Assembly: GCA_019637395.1 (NCBI GenBank)
Contig: JAHBVR010000004.1
Location: 186,001-250,000 of the forward strand
Direction of reading: 5' to 3'
From: Vulcanimicrobiota bacterium
GTDB taxonomy: Bacteria; Vulcanimicrobiota; Xenobia; Xenobiales; JADMJV01
DNA length: 64,000 nucleotides
Below the pieces are notes generated by a model. It made no database searches. It was not told the origin of the DNA and saw nothing but the letters and a program-made list of their open reading frames with translations. Both the position numbers and the translations under genes were made by a program. Below are positions 19,586 through 28,360 of the stretch, one piece after another (the stretch's first letter is position 1; each line of letters opens with the position of its first letter).

Positions 19586-21798
19586 AGGTGCTCTAATTCG
19601 TGTAGCAACTGGCGGCGGGCGTGGAGGGCGGCCTGCAGGCGCTCTTCGCCGGCCAGTTGTTCGAGGGTGCGGGCGGCCCGCGCGGCCGGATGGGCGCAGA
19701 TCGAATGCAGCGAGTTCTGCAAAAGGCCCGCCAATCGCCCGATGTTGGCCAGGTCACCCTGGACGAAGGCGGTTTCCAGTTCCGCCAACTGAGCCTGGTG
19801 GGTTTCCTGAAAGACTTGAATGAGCATGTCGGCGTGGCGCTGACTGCCGCCCACCCGTTGCAGCAGTTCCTGGTGGTTCAGCGCGGCGGGTCGAGCCTGG
19901 GGCAGGCGGGCCATGGTCTCGTTGATGGTGCTGAGCAAGACTTCGGCGCGGATGGGCTTGGCCACGAAACTGTCCACCGTATCAGGTAGATCTTCTGCTT
20001 CCATGGCGCTCAGAGCGATGATGGGCAGGTGGCCCTGGCCGTTTTTCTTCTCTCGTTCGCGAATGTGCGTGGCAGCGGTGGGTCCGTCCATCTCGGGCAT
20101 CACCATGTCCAACAAAAGCAGATCGTAGCTTTCTTTTTCGAGAGCCTGCAGCGCTTCGTGGCCATTGAAAACCGGGGTGCAAGTGTGGCCGTGCTTGCTG
20201 AGGATGGCGCCTACCAGCGTCTGGTTAACGCGCTGGTCGTCGGCCAGCAGAATGCGCAGGTTTTCCAGAGCCGGCCGCGGGGAGGCGGGCGGTAGCGGTC
20301 CGGCCACCGGCAGGCGCATGGTGATGGTGTAGGTGGTGCCGCGTCCGGGCAAACTGCTGGCCCAGCAGCGTCCGCCGAATTGATGGACCAGGTGGTGGAC
20401 CAGAAAGAGGCTGAGCCCTTGCGCCTGGGGCAGGAAAAGCGAGCGGATCTGGGTGGGGTTGAGATAGCTCTGGTCGCCGCTGACGCAGAAGCGCAAGGCT
20501 ACTCGATCGCCGTCGTCGTGTTCGCGCTGGACCACCAGCGAAAGGTGGGCGTGGCGGGCGCTGCGCAAGGATTGCTGTACCAGGTTGAAGAGGACCTGAT
20601 GCAGGCGGAGCGGATCGACCAGCACCGTGTCGGGTACGCTCACTTCCACGTGGGAAAAGAGCACCGACTCCTGTTCGCGGGCCAGAGCTCCGGCCGCCGC
20701 CAGCACGCTGTGCACCAGGCCGCGCAGGTCGGTCACCACCGGCTGCAGGCGCAGTTGATCGCTGCGAATGCGGGCGAAGTCGAGCAGATCCTCAAAGACG
20801 CTCTGGAGTGTGCGGGCCGACTCTTCTAAAGCCTCGAGATAGTGGCGCTCGGGCAGGTAGCGCGGACTGGCCTGGAGCAGCGCGGTCATTCCCAGCACTC
20901 CGTTCATGGAGTTACGAAAGGGTTGACTCATTCCCAGGATAACGCCGCTCATTTCTTCTACATCCGTGCTGGGTTTGTGGCTGGGCGCCAGCGGTGTCTG
21001 GTCCAGGCACTGGCGCAGTCGTTCGCCCACCTGGGCGGCTGAGCGGGGTCGGCTTTCCGGCGCTTTCTCGAGCAGGTTGGCCACCAGTTCGTCCAGCGCG
21101 TCGGGCACGGAAGGCACTCGCCCTTTCAGGCTGGGAGCCTGCTCGCGGATGTGGGCGTTCAGGACATGATATTCGCTGCCCTCAAAAGGAGCTTCACCCG
21201 AAATGGATTCAAACAGAGCCACCCCCAAGGAGTAGAGATCGGCGGCGGCCGTGACCTGGCTGCGCAGGATCTGTTCGGGGGCCATAAAGCGGGTGCTTCC
21301 CACCAGTTGGCCGTGTTGGGTGAGGCTGCTGTGTTCGTGGTCGGTGCGGCGGACCATGCCCAGGTCGGCGATTTTTGCCTGTTTCTGTGAGTTGAGCAGA
21401 ATGTTTTCGGGCTTGAGGTCGCGGTGTACCAATCCCTGGCGGTGGAGATATTCCAGGCCTTCGCAGACTTGAACGAAGACTTCGAGAAGCTCCGTTAGCT
21501 CGGGTGCACCGTTGACGAAGTCTTTGAGGTTGCCGCCGTCCATGTATTCCATGACCAGAAAGTCATGGCCCTCGTAGCTCATGTGCTCGTACAGGCGGAC
21601 CACGTTGGGGTGGCTTAGAGTCGCGTGCTCCCGGGCTTCCAGGCGCAGGCGGCGCTGCATCCCTTCGTCGGCGCCGGCGATCAGGAATTTGAGGGCGACG
21701 ACTTCGTTATTGTTGGAGTCCACCGCCTTATAGACCTGGCCCATGCCGCCTTCCCCCAGCTTCTCGAGCAGCTGGAAAGACTCGGGAGACCGGTCCAT
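19564..21798 (-). CDS. Ser/Thr kinase fused to decayed histidine kinase, receiver and decayed HPt domains
   Basis: 744 residues. (1) A Hanks-type kinase, 8-265, with GEGGMG loop, Lys37 in VALK, HRDLKPEN (Asp126) and DLG (Asp145): apparently active. (2) A HisKA-like region, 285-360, where the phosphoacceptor His of SHEIRTP reads Gln292 (SQPFRNS). (3) A HATPase-like region, 390-497, whose N-box Asn reads Gln (NLVQQS) and whose D-x-G motif is gone. (4) An intact receiver, 512-630, with acidic pair, Asp564, Ser and Lys613. (5) An HPt-like bundle, 640-744, whose His reads Gly691 (LAGLLQNS). Every phosphorelay histidine is therefore missing while the kinase and receiver remain. The start forms TGATG with the PilZ-like gene upstream. 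Confidence 0.88.
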   Translation of the reverse strand: MDRSPESFQLLEKLGEGGMGQVYKAVDSNNNEVVALKFLIAGADEGMQRRLRLEAREHATLSHPNVVRLYEHMSYEGHDFLVMEYMDGGNLKDFVNGAPELTELLEVFVQVCEGLEYLHRQGLVHRDLKPENILLNSQKQAKIADLGMVRRTDHEHSSLTQHGQLVGSTRFMAPEQILRSQVTAAADLYSLGVALFESISGEAPFEGSEYHVLNAHIREQAPSLKGRVPSVPDALDELVANLLEKAPESRPRSAAQVGERLRQCLDQTPLAPSHKPSTDVEEMSGVILGMSQPFRNSMNGVLGMTALLQASPRYLPERHYLEALEESARTLQSVFEDLLDFARIRSDQLRLQPVVTDLRGLVHSVLAAAGALAREQESVLFSHVEVSVPDTVLVDPLRLHQVLFNLVQQSLRSARHAHLSLVVQREHDDGDRVALRFCVSGDQSYLNPTQIRSLFLPQAQGLSLFLVHHLVHQFGGRCWASSLPGRGTTYTITMRLPVAGPLPPASPRPALENLRILLADDQRVNQTLVGAILSKHGHTCTPVFNGHEALQALEKESYDLLLLDMVMPEMDGPTAATHIREREKKNGQGHLPIIALSAMEAEDLPDTVDSFVAKPIRAEVLLSTINETMARLPQARPAALNHQELLQRVGGSQRHADMLIQVFQETHQAQLAELETAFVQGDLANIGRLAGLLQNSLHSICAHPAARAARTLEQLAGEERLQAALHARRQLLHELEHLQAQFTL

Positions 21799-22424
21799 CA
21801 GGAGAGTGTGGACGGGTGACCGGGGGCGCGGTGCTTAAGGGTTTCCAGAAACTGTCCCAGAGCCGCGTCGGCCTGGGGGGTGAGTGGTTTGAAGTTGAGG
21901 CTGGCGATCCAGGTCTTTTTGTCACGCTGGGTGCACCACTCGACGGTGGCGTCCACCGGAACCGTGGCCACTTCATCCAGCTCGATCTCGAGGTGGACGT
22001 CTTTGCCGGCCTGAACCTCACCGGTGAGCATGACCAGGGCTCCAGCCCGCGACAGCTCGGCCGTGGCTCCTTTGAAGTCCGGAAATTCACGACTGCGCAC
22101 CGCGTAGGTGCGGGCGTGGCGGGTCATATCGTCCTGGTTGGGTTTGTAGAACATTTGCTCTTTGCTGGCGCCTGAACCGGGTAGAAAGATCTTCTCCAGC
22201 AGAGTCAGGGATTGGGGCGGCCCGGCCACCTTGGCCACGTATTCGCCGTCTTGCGTGCCCTGCACGTTGACGGTCAGCTCGCAGCGCACGCCGCCGGGCA
22301 GACTGGCCTGGCAATCAATGTCGGTGTTGGTTTTCAGCGCTTTGGCGCACTTGAAGTGGATGACTCCCTGGCCATATCCGGTCACCTGGAGGCCCGGTGC
22401 TGTAAGTTTTCTCAAGAAATCCAT
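21798..22424 (-). CDS. PilZ-like domain protein
   Basis: 208 residues. An N-terminal beta domain of about 100 residues is followed by a PilZ-like barrel with RHARTYAVR and, about 25 residues on, ELSRAGALV. These correspond to the RxxxR and (D/N)xSxxG c-di-GMP-binding motifs, the second with Glu in place of Asp/Asn. This is the YcgR-like layout: an N-terminal domain plus PilZ. Its stop overlaps the start of the kinase/receiver gene (TGATG), so the two are coupled. Ligand binding is not assured because the motifs are imperfect. Confidence 0.6.
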   Translation of the reverse strand: MDFLRKLTAPGLQVTGYGQGVIHFKCAKALKTNTDIDCQASLPGGVRCELTVNVQGTQDGEYVAKVAGPPQSLTLLEKIFLPGSGASKEQMFYKPNQDDMTRHARTYAVRSREFPDFKGATAELSRAGALVMLTGEVQAGKDVHLEIELDEVATVPVDATVEWCTQRDKKTWIASLNFKPLTPQADAALGQFLETLKHRAPGHPSTLS

Positions 22425-22551
22425 GACCTGGAGGGTCTTCCCTTTGTTCCCCTCAGGTCCTCTGATCAGGCGACCCCCTTGAGGGAGCCTGGCCTTGTTC
22501 GCGGAAGGTAGCGGTACCAGTCGGGCACTTAATTTTCAGCCATGAGGCCTG

Positions 22552-23496
22552 CTAGCGCCACAGCCGCACCAGGCCGCGCACGATATCCCACAGGCTGGTG
22601 CCCTGGGCGTGGCCGCCTTTGGGGTGGTAGCGCAGGCGGGCCAGACCGAGACCCTGGGTGGCGCCGTCCGGGGTGGGGGTGATTTGCGACCAGACTGCTT
22701 CCAGGTCGCGGAGCAGGGCGGTGGCCGAGGCGTAGCGTTCATCTACCTTGATCTTCAGGCAGCGGTCCAGCACCAGCGACAGGCTCTCGGGCTCTACCCC
22801 GATTTCACGGCTGGGCGGGAAGACGAAGTTGAAGCTCTGCGGGTCGCGAGCCGTGAGCAGATGCAGCAGAGTGGTGCCCACTGCGTAGATATCACTCTGA
22901 GGCACGGTCTGGCCGTGCCCGTACTGCTCGGGGGCGCAGTAACCGGGAGTGCCCAGTTCCTGGGTATCTTTGCTGAGGCCGGGGCGGTGGCGGCGGGCGA
23001 TGCCGAAATCGATAAAGAAGATGCGCCCGGCCGGCGTGATCATCAGATTGGAGGGCTTCAGGTCACGGAAAATGACGGGTGGGGTCTGGTGGTGCAGGTA
23101 GTGGAGCACTTCGCAGACCTGCATGGCGATGGGCAGGGCCTCATGGGCCAGGAAGGTGCGGCCCAGGTTATGCTGCACGTCATCCAGGGCCACTCCGTCC
23201 ACCCACTCCATGACGAAAGCCAGACCCTCGTCAACTTTGTCGTAGACTTGCAGCACGCGCGGAATGCCCGGGTGCTGGAAACCGGAGAGCAGGTGCATCT
23301 CCCGCTGAAAAAGCGCCTCCACCTCGGGCCGGTCGCTTTCCAATACCAGCGTAAGCTCCAGTTCCTTGAGAGCCCAGAGAGAGCCACCGAGGCGCGGATC
23401 GCGTACCAGATAGACGGCTCCCATCGCCCCTTTGCCCAGTTCGCGCACCACCTCGTAGCGCTGGAAGACGATCTCCCCGGGGCGGCGCGCCGACAA
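22552..23496 (-). CDS. Ser/Thr protein kinase (Hanks type)
   Basis: 314 residues, kinase domain only. GKGAMGAVYLV glycine loop, Lys in LWALKELEL, catalytic loop FRDLKPSN (Phe in place of the usual His of HRD, common in a PknB-like bacterial subgroup), DFG in FIDFGIARR, and GTPGYCAPEQY activation segment. No membrane span or sensor domain, so it is soluble. The start is TTG two bases after the stop of the AAA ATPase gene, which points to joint expression. Confidence 0.88.
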   Translation of the reverse strand: MSARRPGEIVFQRYEVVRELGKGAMGAVYLVRDPRLGGSLWALKELELTLVLESDRPEVEALFQREMHLLSGFQHPGIPRVLQVYDKVDEGLAFVMEWVDGVALDDVQHNLGRTFLAHEALPIAMQVCEVLHYLHHQTPPVIFRDLKPSNLMITPAGRIFFIDFGIARRHRPGLSKDTQELGTPGYCAPEQYGHGQTVPQSDIYAVGTTLLHLLTARDPQSFNFVFPPSREIGVEPESLSLVLDRCLKIKVDERYASATALLRDLEAVWSQITPTPDGATQGLGLARLRYHPKGGHAQGTSLWDIVRGLVRLWR

Positions 23497-23498
23497 AG

Positions 23499-25220
23499 CT
23501 AGTTGATCCTGAGTTCGTGCTTGAGCTGCTCCAGCCGTCCGTCAATAGCCTCGCTGGACTGACCGCCGTAAAGCGGGGGCAGGAAGGTCTGGTCGGTGCA
23601 CTCTTTGACGGCCACCAGATCCATATATTCGAGAATGCGCTTGTGCGAGAGCGGACGGTATTCGCGCAGCAGCGCGGCCAGGTGCTCGTAGACGTTGCTT
23701 TCCGGGTGCAGCGAGGTCAAACGCTGCACCCGCACCATCATGGCTTCGATTTCGTTGCCACCGATTTCCAGGTTCTCGGGCAGAGCCGGCAGTTTATCCG
23801 CTTCCAATTGTAGTCCCACCTTGAGAGCCATGGCCAGGAACAGCGAATTCTTCTCTTCGGCCGTCTGGGGCGGGAAAAGAGGTATATGCACATCGAGACG
23901 ACCCGGGCGTTTCAAGTCGACTTCCAGCAGATCCGGACGCGAAGTGGCGAAGACCCAGAGAATCTTGCCGCGCTGGCGGGTGTCGCTCATTTCTTTGGCC
24001 AGCATGCCGTAGATGCGCCCGGAAATACCACCGTCGTCGCCGCCGCTACGCTTGCCGGTCATCTGGTCGGCTTCGTCCACGAACACCAGCACCTGTCCCA
24101 GCGCTTTCAACACGGTGAAGATTTTTTCCAGATTCGATTCGGTCGAGCCCATCCACTTATCGCGGAAATTTTTGAGCACTACGAACGGGATGCCCAGTTC
24201 GCCGGCAAAGCAATTGGCCAGCCAGGTCTTGCCGGTGCCGATGCGCCCGCAAAACAAGTAGCCCATGGGGACGGCCCGGTAGTTGCCGGTCTTGATCAGA
24301 TGGGCATCGTGGGCCAACCAGGCTTTGACGTGCTCCATGCCGGCCACGTCGGCCAGCGACTTGCTGGATTCGACGAATTCCAGCAAACCGGCGCATTCTT
24401 TCTCGATCAGTTCCTTTTTGATGCTGCTCAGATATTTGTTGGTCAGTTTCTGCTGATTCTTGAGCGCCAGCGCCACCATATGGCGCAGGTGCACGCGGCT
24501 CAGCCCGACCACCCGCGAGCCGAAAGTTTCCCAGGGCACTTCCACCGAATCCTTCAGGTCGGGGAATTCCCCCGTCAGGTAATCCAGGTAAGCCTGGCAT
24601 TCGGCTTGATCCGGAAGTTTGATCTGCAGCTTGGAAGAGTAAGAATTCTCCACCAGGTTGCGGCTGAGGTTATTCAGAGTTTCGGTGAGCAGCACGGTGA
24701 CGTGCTGGGCGCCGATGATGTTGGGATCGCTGGCCCAATCCAGCAGGCGAATCAAGATCTCGGAGGCCCGGTCGCTGACCTGGGCGGGGTCGGAGCGGGG
24801 CACCAGGTATTCGGCAAAGTCGATGATCAGGGCGCAGCGAATCGGCTCTTTGGCCGTACGCGAGTAGCGCATGAAGCCGTCCATGAACTCCAAAGCCTGC
24901 ATGGTGTCGCGCGGCAGCACAGCCGCCTGGGCGCCCGTGACCAGGCCCCAATCTTTGCGGGCCTGCTGATACTTCACCAGCACTTCTTCACCACGCACCG
25001 CCTTGAGGCCGGCGCTGCGGTTGTAGCTGAGCACCACTTCGAAAGGCGCGAACAGGACGTTGGCCAGGAATTCTTTGAGGGGAGCGTATTTCTGCTGTTC
25101 CTGGTGGCGGTAAGGCACCAGGTCGAACAGGCTGCCGTAGAGGATATACTGGCTGACGGTGCCAGCCCGAAAGATACGGCGAAATTCCTCGGCCCAGGCG
25201 GGCATATTGCTTTGACTCAT
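23499..25220 (-). CDS. Ycf46-like AAA ATPase
   Basis: About 573 residues. The C-terminal half is a AAA module: GRIGTGKT Walker A near residue 328, FVDEAD Walker B near 380, ATSRPDLL sensor and RPGRLD arginine region. The N-terminal half (about 10-260) looks like a degenerate AAA domain (ALIIDFAEYL in the Walker B position, no P-loop). This two-part layout resembles the Ycf46/CbbX-like group. The ATG at 25220 is preferred because it has an AGGA SD and the longer frame only shadows the divergent gene at 25365. Role unknown; it heads the kinase cluster. Confidence 0.78.
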   Translation of the reverse strand: MSQSNMPAWAEEFRRIFRAGTVSQYILYGSLFDLVPYRHQEQQKYAPLKEFLANVLFAPFEVVLSYNRSAGLKAVRGEEVLVKYQQARKDWGLVTGAQAAVLPRDTMQALEFMDGFMRYSRTAKEPIRCALIIDFAEYLVPRSDPAQVSDRASEILIRLLDWASDPNIIGAQHVTVLLTETLNNLSRNLVENSYSSKLQIKLPDQAECQAYLDYLTGEFPDLKDSVEVPWETFGSRVVGLSRVHLRHMVALALKNQQKLTNKYLSSIKKELIEKECAGLLEFVESSKSLADVAGMEHVKAWLAHDAHLIKTGNYRAVPMGYLFCGRIGTGKTWLANCFAGELGIPFVVLKNFRDKWMGSTESNLEKIFTVLKALGQVLVFVDEADQMTGKRSGGDDGGISGRIYGMLAKEMSDTRQRGKILWVFATSRPDLLEVDLKRPGRLDVHIPLFPPQTAEEKNSLFLAMALKVGLQLEADKLPALPENLEIGGNEIEAMMVRVQRLTSLHPESNVYEHLAALLREYRPLSHKRILEYMDLVAVKECTDQTFLPPLYGGQSSEAIDGRLEQLKHELRIN

Positions 25221-25364
25221 AGGTCCTGCTGCTTTGCGGCCCGGGTGGGGTCCCCTCCTGGCCGCCCCGCAGGTTGCCAATCCGCGTCCTTTCCTACGCC
25301 GAAGGTTCATAAGTCGACTCCGTCCGTAGTACTTTCGTAGAAATGCCTCTGGCAGAGTCGGAGT

Positions 25365-26321
25365 ATGTCCCAACGCACTCCTCATGACTACCTCTTCAAA
25401 GAACTGCTCACTCCTTTCTTTGAGGAGTTTCTGCAACTGTTCGTTCCCGAGTTGGCGGAACAGATTGAACCCGGGAGCCTGAAACTGATCGATAAGGAGC
25501 TGTATCCCGAGTGGTTTCGCGATCAGGGGCGGCGGGCCGACCTGCTGGCCCTGGCCAGGCTTCGAGGAAAGGGGCGGAAAATCGTCATCCACGTCGAGCA
25601 CGAGGCTTTTTCTCGGCGGGGCTTTCCGCGCCGTATGTTCCTTTACTTCGCCCATTTCCACGAGAAGCGCCGGCGGATCTATCCCATCGCGCTCTATTCC
25701 TTCCCTCGACCCTTAAAGCCAGGGCGGGACCGCTACCGCTCGGGATTGTGCGGGCGCAAGGTGCTGGACTTTCGATTTCAGGTTGTTCAGTTGAATCAAA
25801 TGTGCTGGCGTGACTTTCTGGGGCACCCCAACCCGCTGGCCTGCGCGCTGATGGCCAGAATGCGAATTCTACCCGAGGAACGACCGCGCGTGAAGGCTGA
25901 ATGCCTGCGCCAGGCGGCTCAATTCGTCGACACGGGGATCTGCAGTCCCCCCTTGATCCTTTCTCAAGGGAAGCTCAAGGTTCTCTCGAAATTTATTGAC
26001 GTATACCTGCGCCTCGACCCGGCGGAGACCCGATTGTTCGAGCAATATTGCGAAGAGTTCGCGCCAAAGGAGAAAGAGCAGATGAATGAGATCTTGACGA
26101 CCTGGGAGCTAAAGGGGCGGGAAGAGGGCCGGGCGGAAGGCCGCACGGAGGCCCAGTTGGAGATGCTCACCAAGCTCCTGCGGCACCGGTTCCCTTCCCA
26201 GGCCGACGATTTTCTCCAAAGGCTGCCCCAACAGCCGGGTGAGGGAGTGCTGGAGTCCCTGATAGACGCCGCCCTGACCGCCCCAGACCTGGCCTCGCTG
26301 GCCCAATTTACAGATCGATGA
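25365..26321 (+). CDS. Rpn/YhgA-like PD-(D/E)XK nuclease ('putative transposase' family)
   Basis: 318 residues. The N-terminal domain has the pattern of the Rpn recombination-promoting nucleases: PHDYLFKELL, then an Asp in RRADLLALARL and an acidic/His pair in IHVEHEAF, in the PD-(D/E)XK layout. The C-terminus carries the charged helical segment (GREEGRAEGRTEAQLEMLTK) and DUF4351-like end typical of this family. These proteins are nucleases linked to recombination and are often horizontally moved. A 144-base divergent region separates it from the AAA gene. Confidence 0.78.
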   Translation: MSQRTPHDYLFKELLTPFFEEFLQLFVPELAEQIEPGSLKLIDKELYPEWFRDQGRRADLLALARLRGKGRKIVIHVEHEAFSRRGFPRRMFLYFAHFHEKRRRIYPIALYSFPRPLKPGRDRYRSGLCGRKVLDFRFQVVQLNQMCWRDFLGHPNPLACALMARMRILPEERPRVKAECLRQAAQFVDTGICSPPLILSQGKLKVLSKFIDVYLRLDPAETRLFEQYCEEFAPKEKEQMNEILTTWELKGREEGRAEGRTEAQLEMLTKLLRHRFPSQADDFLQRLPQQPGEGVLESLIDAALTAPDLASLAQFTDR

Positions 26322-27351
26322 CGACCTTGAGGGAGTCGCGAGCGGCGGCGGTCAGCCGGCAGCCGTCCAGGGTCTGGTCGAGGGGGTAGCGGTGCGTGAT
26401 CAACTGCTCCTTGGTGATCACCCGGTCAGCCAGTAACTGCAGCGTTTCGCGCGTTTCCGCCGGCCCGCAACTGTAACTGCTTATCAAAGAGATCTCGTTG
26501 AAGAACAGCTGATTGGGCTCGAGCTCCATCTTCACCCCCGGCTCCGGCGCCATAAAGAGCAGCACGGTGGAACCCTTGCCGGCGCAGTCGATGGCATGCT
26601 GCAGTACGGCCGGCTTGGAAGGCCCCACCATGACCACATCAGCACCCCGCCCGCCGTTCTCGCGGCGCACCACTTCGGCCAGGTTCTCCCGGGAAGCGTC
26701 CACCACCACGTCGGCGCCCATTCGGCGGGCGTGCTCCAGCCGGTAGGGCACCAGATCGGATGCGATGACCTTGGAGAAACCGTAATGGCGGGCCAGGCCC
26801 ACCATCACCTGGCCGATGAAGCCCAGCCCCACCACCGCCAGCGTATCCCCCTTCTGCCCGTTGCAGCGGTTGAAAGCGCGCACCACGCAGGCGATGGGCT
26901 CGATCAGGGCGCCGTCATCGTAGCTCAGGCCCTCGGGAATTTTGAGAGTGTCATTCTTCAGGTTGACGGCCGGCACCAGGCAATATTCGGAAATCCCGCC
27001 GGGCACCAGGTTGCTGCTGCGCCAGGTGTCGCACATGGAGGGATAGCTTCGTTTGCATTCGTGGCATGTGCCGCAGGGAGCGTGGTGGTGGATGAAGACG
27101 CGGTCGCCCACCTGGAATCCGTTGGGCGGATTGGGCCCCAGAGCCACGATATCGCCGGCCGGTTCGTGACCCACCACGATGGGGCACTTCTTGCGAATAT
27201 ACCAGGGGGTGACGTCGCCGGCGCAGATGCCGCACACGCGCACGCGCACCAGTGCTTCGCCCGGGCCCGGTTGAGGCACCGGCAGTTCCACGATGCGCAC
27301 ATCGTCGTAATCCACCGCTTGAGCGGCCTGCATTTTAAGGTTGGATGGCAT
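26308..27351 (-). CDS. Zinc-dependent medium-chain alcohol dehydrogenase (second of pair)
   Basis: About 347 residues. Catalytic zinc ligands in CGICAGD and GHEPAGD, structural zinc cysteines in CGTCHECKRSYPSMC, and a Rossmann motif (VVGLGFIGQV). It oxidises a secondary alcohol or polyol with NAD(P)+; the specific substrate is unknown (sorbitol-, threonine- or butanediol-dehydrogenase-like). The ATG at 27351 has an AGGGA SD and overlaps the preceding dehydrogenase by 17 bases. It is the last gene of the seven-gene operon. Its 3' end overlaps the convergent nuclease gene by 14 bases. Confidence 0.85.
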   Translation of the reverse strand: MPSNLKMQAAQAVDYDDVRIVELPVPQPGPGEALVRVRVCGICAGDVTPWYIRKKCPIVVGHEPAGDIVALGPNPPNGFQVGDRVFIHHHAPCGTCHECKRSYPSMCDTWRSSNLVPGGISEYCLVPAVNLKNDTLKIPEGLSYDDGALIEPIACVVRAFNRCNGQKGDTLAVVGLGFIGQVMVGLARHYGFSKVIASDLVPYRLEHARRMGADVVVDASRENLAEVVRRENGGRGADVVMVGPSKPAVLQHAIDCAGKGSTVLLFMAPEPGVKMELEPNQLFFNEISLISSYSCGPAETRETLQLLADRVITKEQLITHRYPLDQTLDGCRLTAAARDSLKVVIDL

Positions 27352-28360
27352 ATTTGATTCCCTGTCCACGGTCGAGTTGAGCGATGATTTCCGGTAGTTC
27401 TTGCAAAGAAGCGCTGCCGCTGAGGATTTTTTCAACGGGCAGCGGAGTGTCGCAAAGGTAGTGATAGGCCTGTTTGACGTCAGCCGGGGTGAAGTGGAAA
27501 ACCCCTTTCAGAGTCAGTTGATCGTAGTGCAGGCGGGTCGTATCAAAACTGGCCGTGGAGTTGGCCGGACAACCGCCGAAAAGCAGCACGAAACCGGCCT
27601 GGGCGGCGTGCCAGTGGGCTTCCTGCCAGGCCTCCGGGCGTCCCACGCATTCGATGACCAGCTCAGCGCCCCGGCCCCCGGTCAAGCGCTGAACTTCCTC
27701 TCGGGAGTCCTGGCGGTCCACGTCGATGATATCGGTGGCGCCCAGCTCTTGAGCCAGCCGCAGACGCTCCTGATGGCGCCCGCTGACGATGATGCGCCCG
27801 GCCCCGCGCTGTTTGGCCAGCATCACATGGAGCAGGCCGATGGTGCCGCAGCCCATGATGACCACGGAGTCTTCGGGAGCGAGCGGAATCTGTCCCTGAC
27901 CCTGCACCACGCAGGCCAGCGGTTCCAGAAAGGCGGCCCGTTGCGGACTGACGTGGTCCGGGCGCCGGAACATGTTCTGTTGGACGACTTCGGCCGGAGC
28001 CTTGTAATACTGGGCAAAAGCTCCCCAGGCCATGCGGGGAATGATGGTTTCGCACAGGTTCTGAAAGCCGCGTCGGCACATGCGGCAAGCGTTGCAGGGT
28101 GCCGAGTGCACCGCCATGACCGCCTCGCCCGCTTGGAACGGCTCGACGCCGGGTCCGACTTCGTGCACGATGCCCGTGTATTCGTGGCCCATCAAAAAGG
28201 GAAAGGGGAACTTGGGATGGCCGCGCCGGTAGGTCTTCAAGTCGGTGCCGCAAGTCAGCGCCGTTTCCACCCGGATCACCACCTCGCCGGGACCGGCCCG
28301 GGGCACGGGCACATCGCGCATCTCCAACCGGCCTGGTGCCGTCAGTTGTGAAGAAAGCAT
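27335..28360 (-). CDS. Zinc-dependent medium-chain alcohol dehydrogenase (first of pair)
   Basis: About 341 residues. CGTDLKT and GHEYTG catalytic zinc ligands, CNACRMCRRGFQNLC structural zinc cluster, and VVIMGCGTIG nucleotide-binding motif. It is only a distant paralogue of the following dehydrogenase, so the pair is not a recent duplication and may act on successive intermediates. The ATG at 28360 forms a TGATG junction with the M64 peptidase gene. Confidence 0.85.
   Translation of the reverse strand: MLSSQLTAPGRLEMRDVPVPRAGPGEVVIRVETALTCGTDLKTYRRGHPKFPFPFLMGHEYTGIVHEVGPGVEPFQAGEAVMAVHSAPCNACRMCRRGFQNLCETIIPRMAWGAFAQYYKAPAEVVQQNMFRRPDHVSPQRAAFLEPLACVVQGQGQIPLAPEDSVVIMGCGTIGLLHVMLAKQRGAGRIIVSGRHQERLRLAQELGATDIIDVDRQDSREEVQRLTGGRGAELVIECVGRPEAWQEAHWHAAQAGFVLLFGGCPANSTASFDTTRLHYDQLTLKGVFHFTPADVKQAYHYLCDTPLPVEKILSGSASLQELPEIIAQLDRGQGIKYAIQP

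Noticed and set aside
23886-25340. A 484-codon plus-strand frame opposite the AAA ATPase
   Set aside because: Antisense shadow of the Walker A/B-bearing gene; no motif of its own.
25300-25360. Inverted repeat CGACTC...GAGTCG in the AAA/nuclease divergent region
   Set aside because: Only six-base arms about 40 bases apart; not above chance for this composition.
25365-26321. Transposase of an insertion sequence
   Set aside because: The Rpn-type nuclease family is often called 'putative transposase', but no terminal inverted repeats or target duplication are seen around it.
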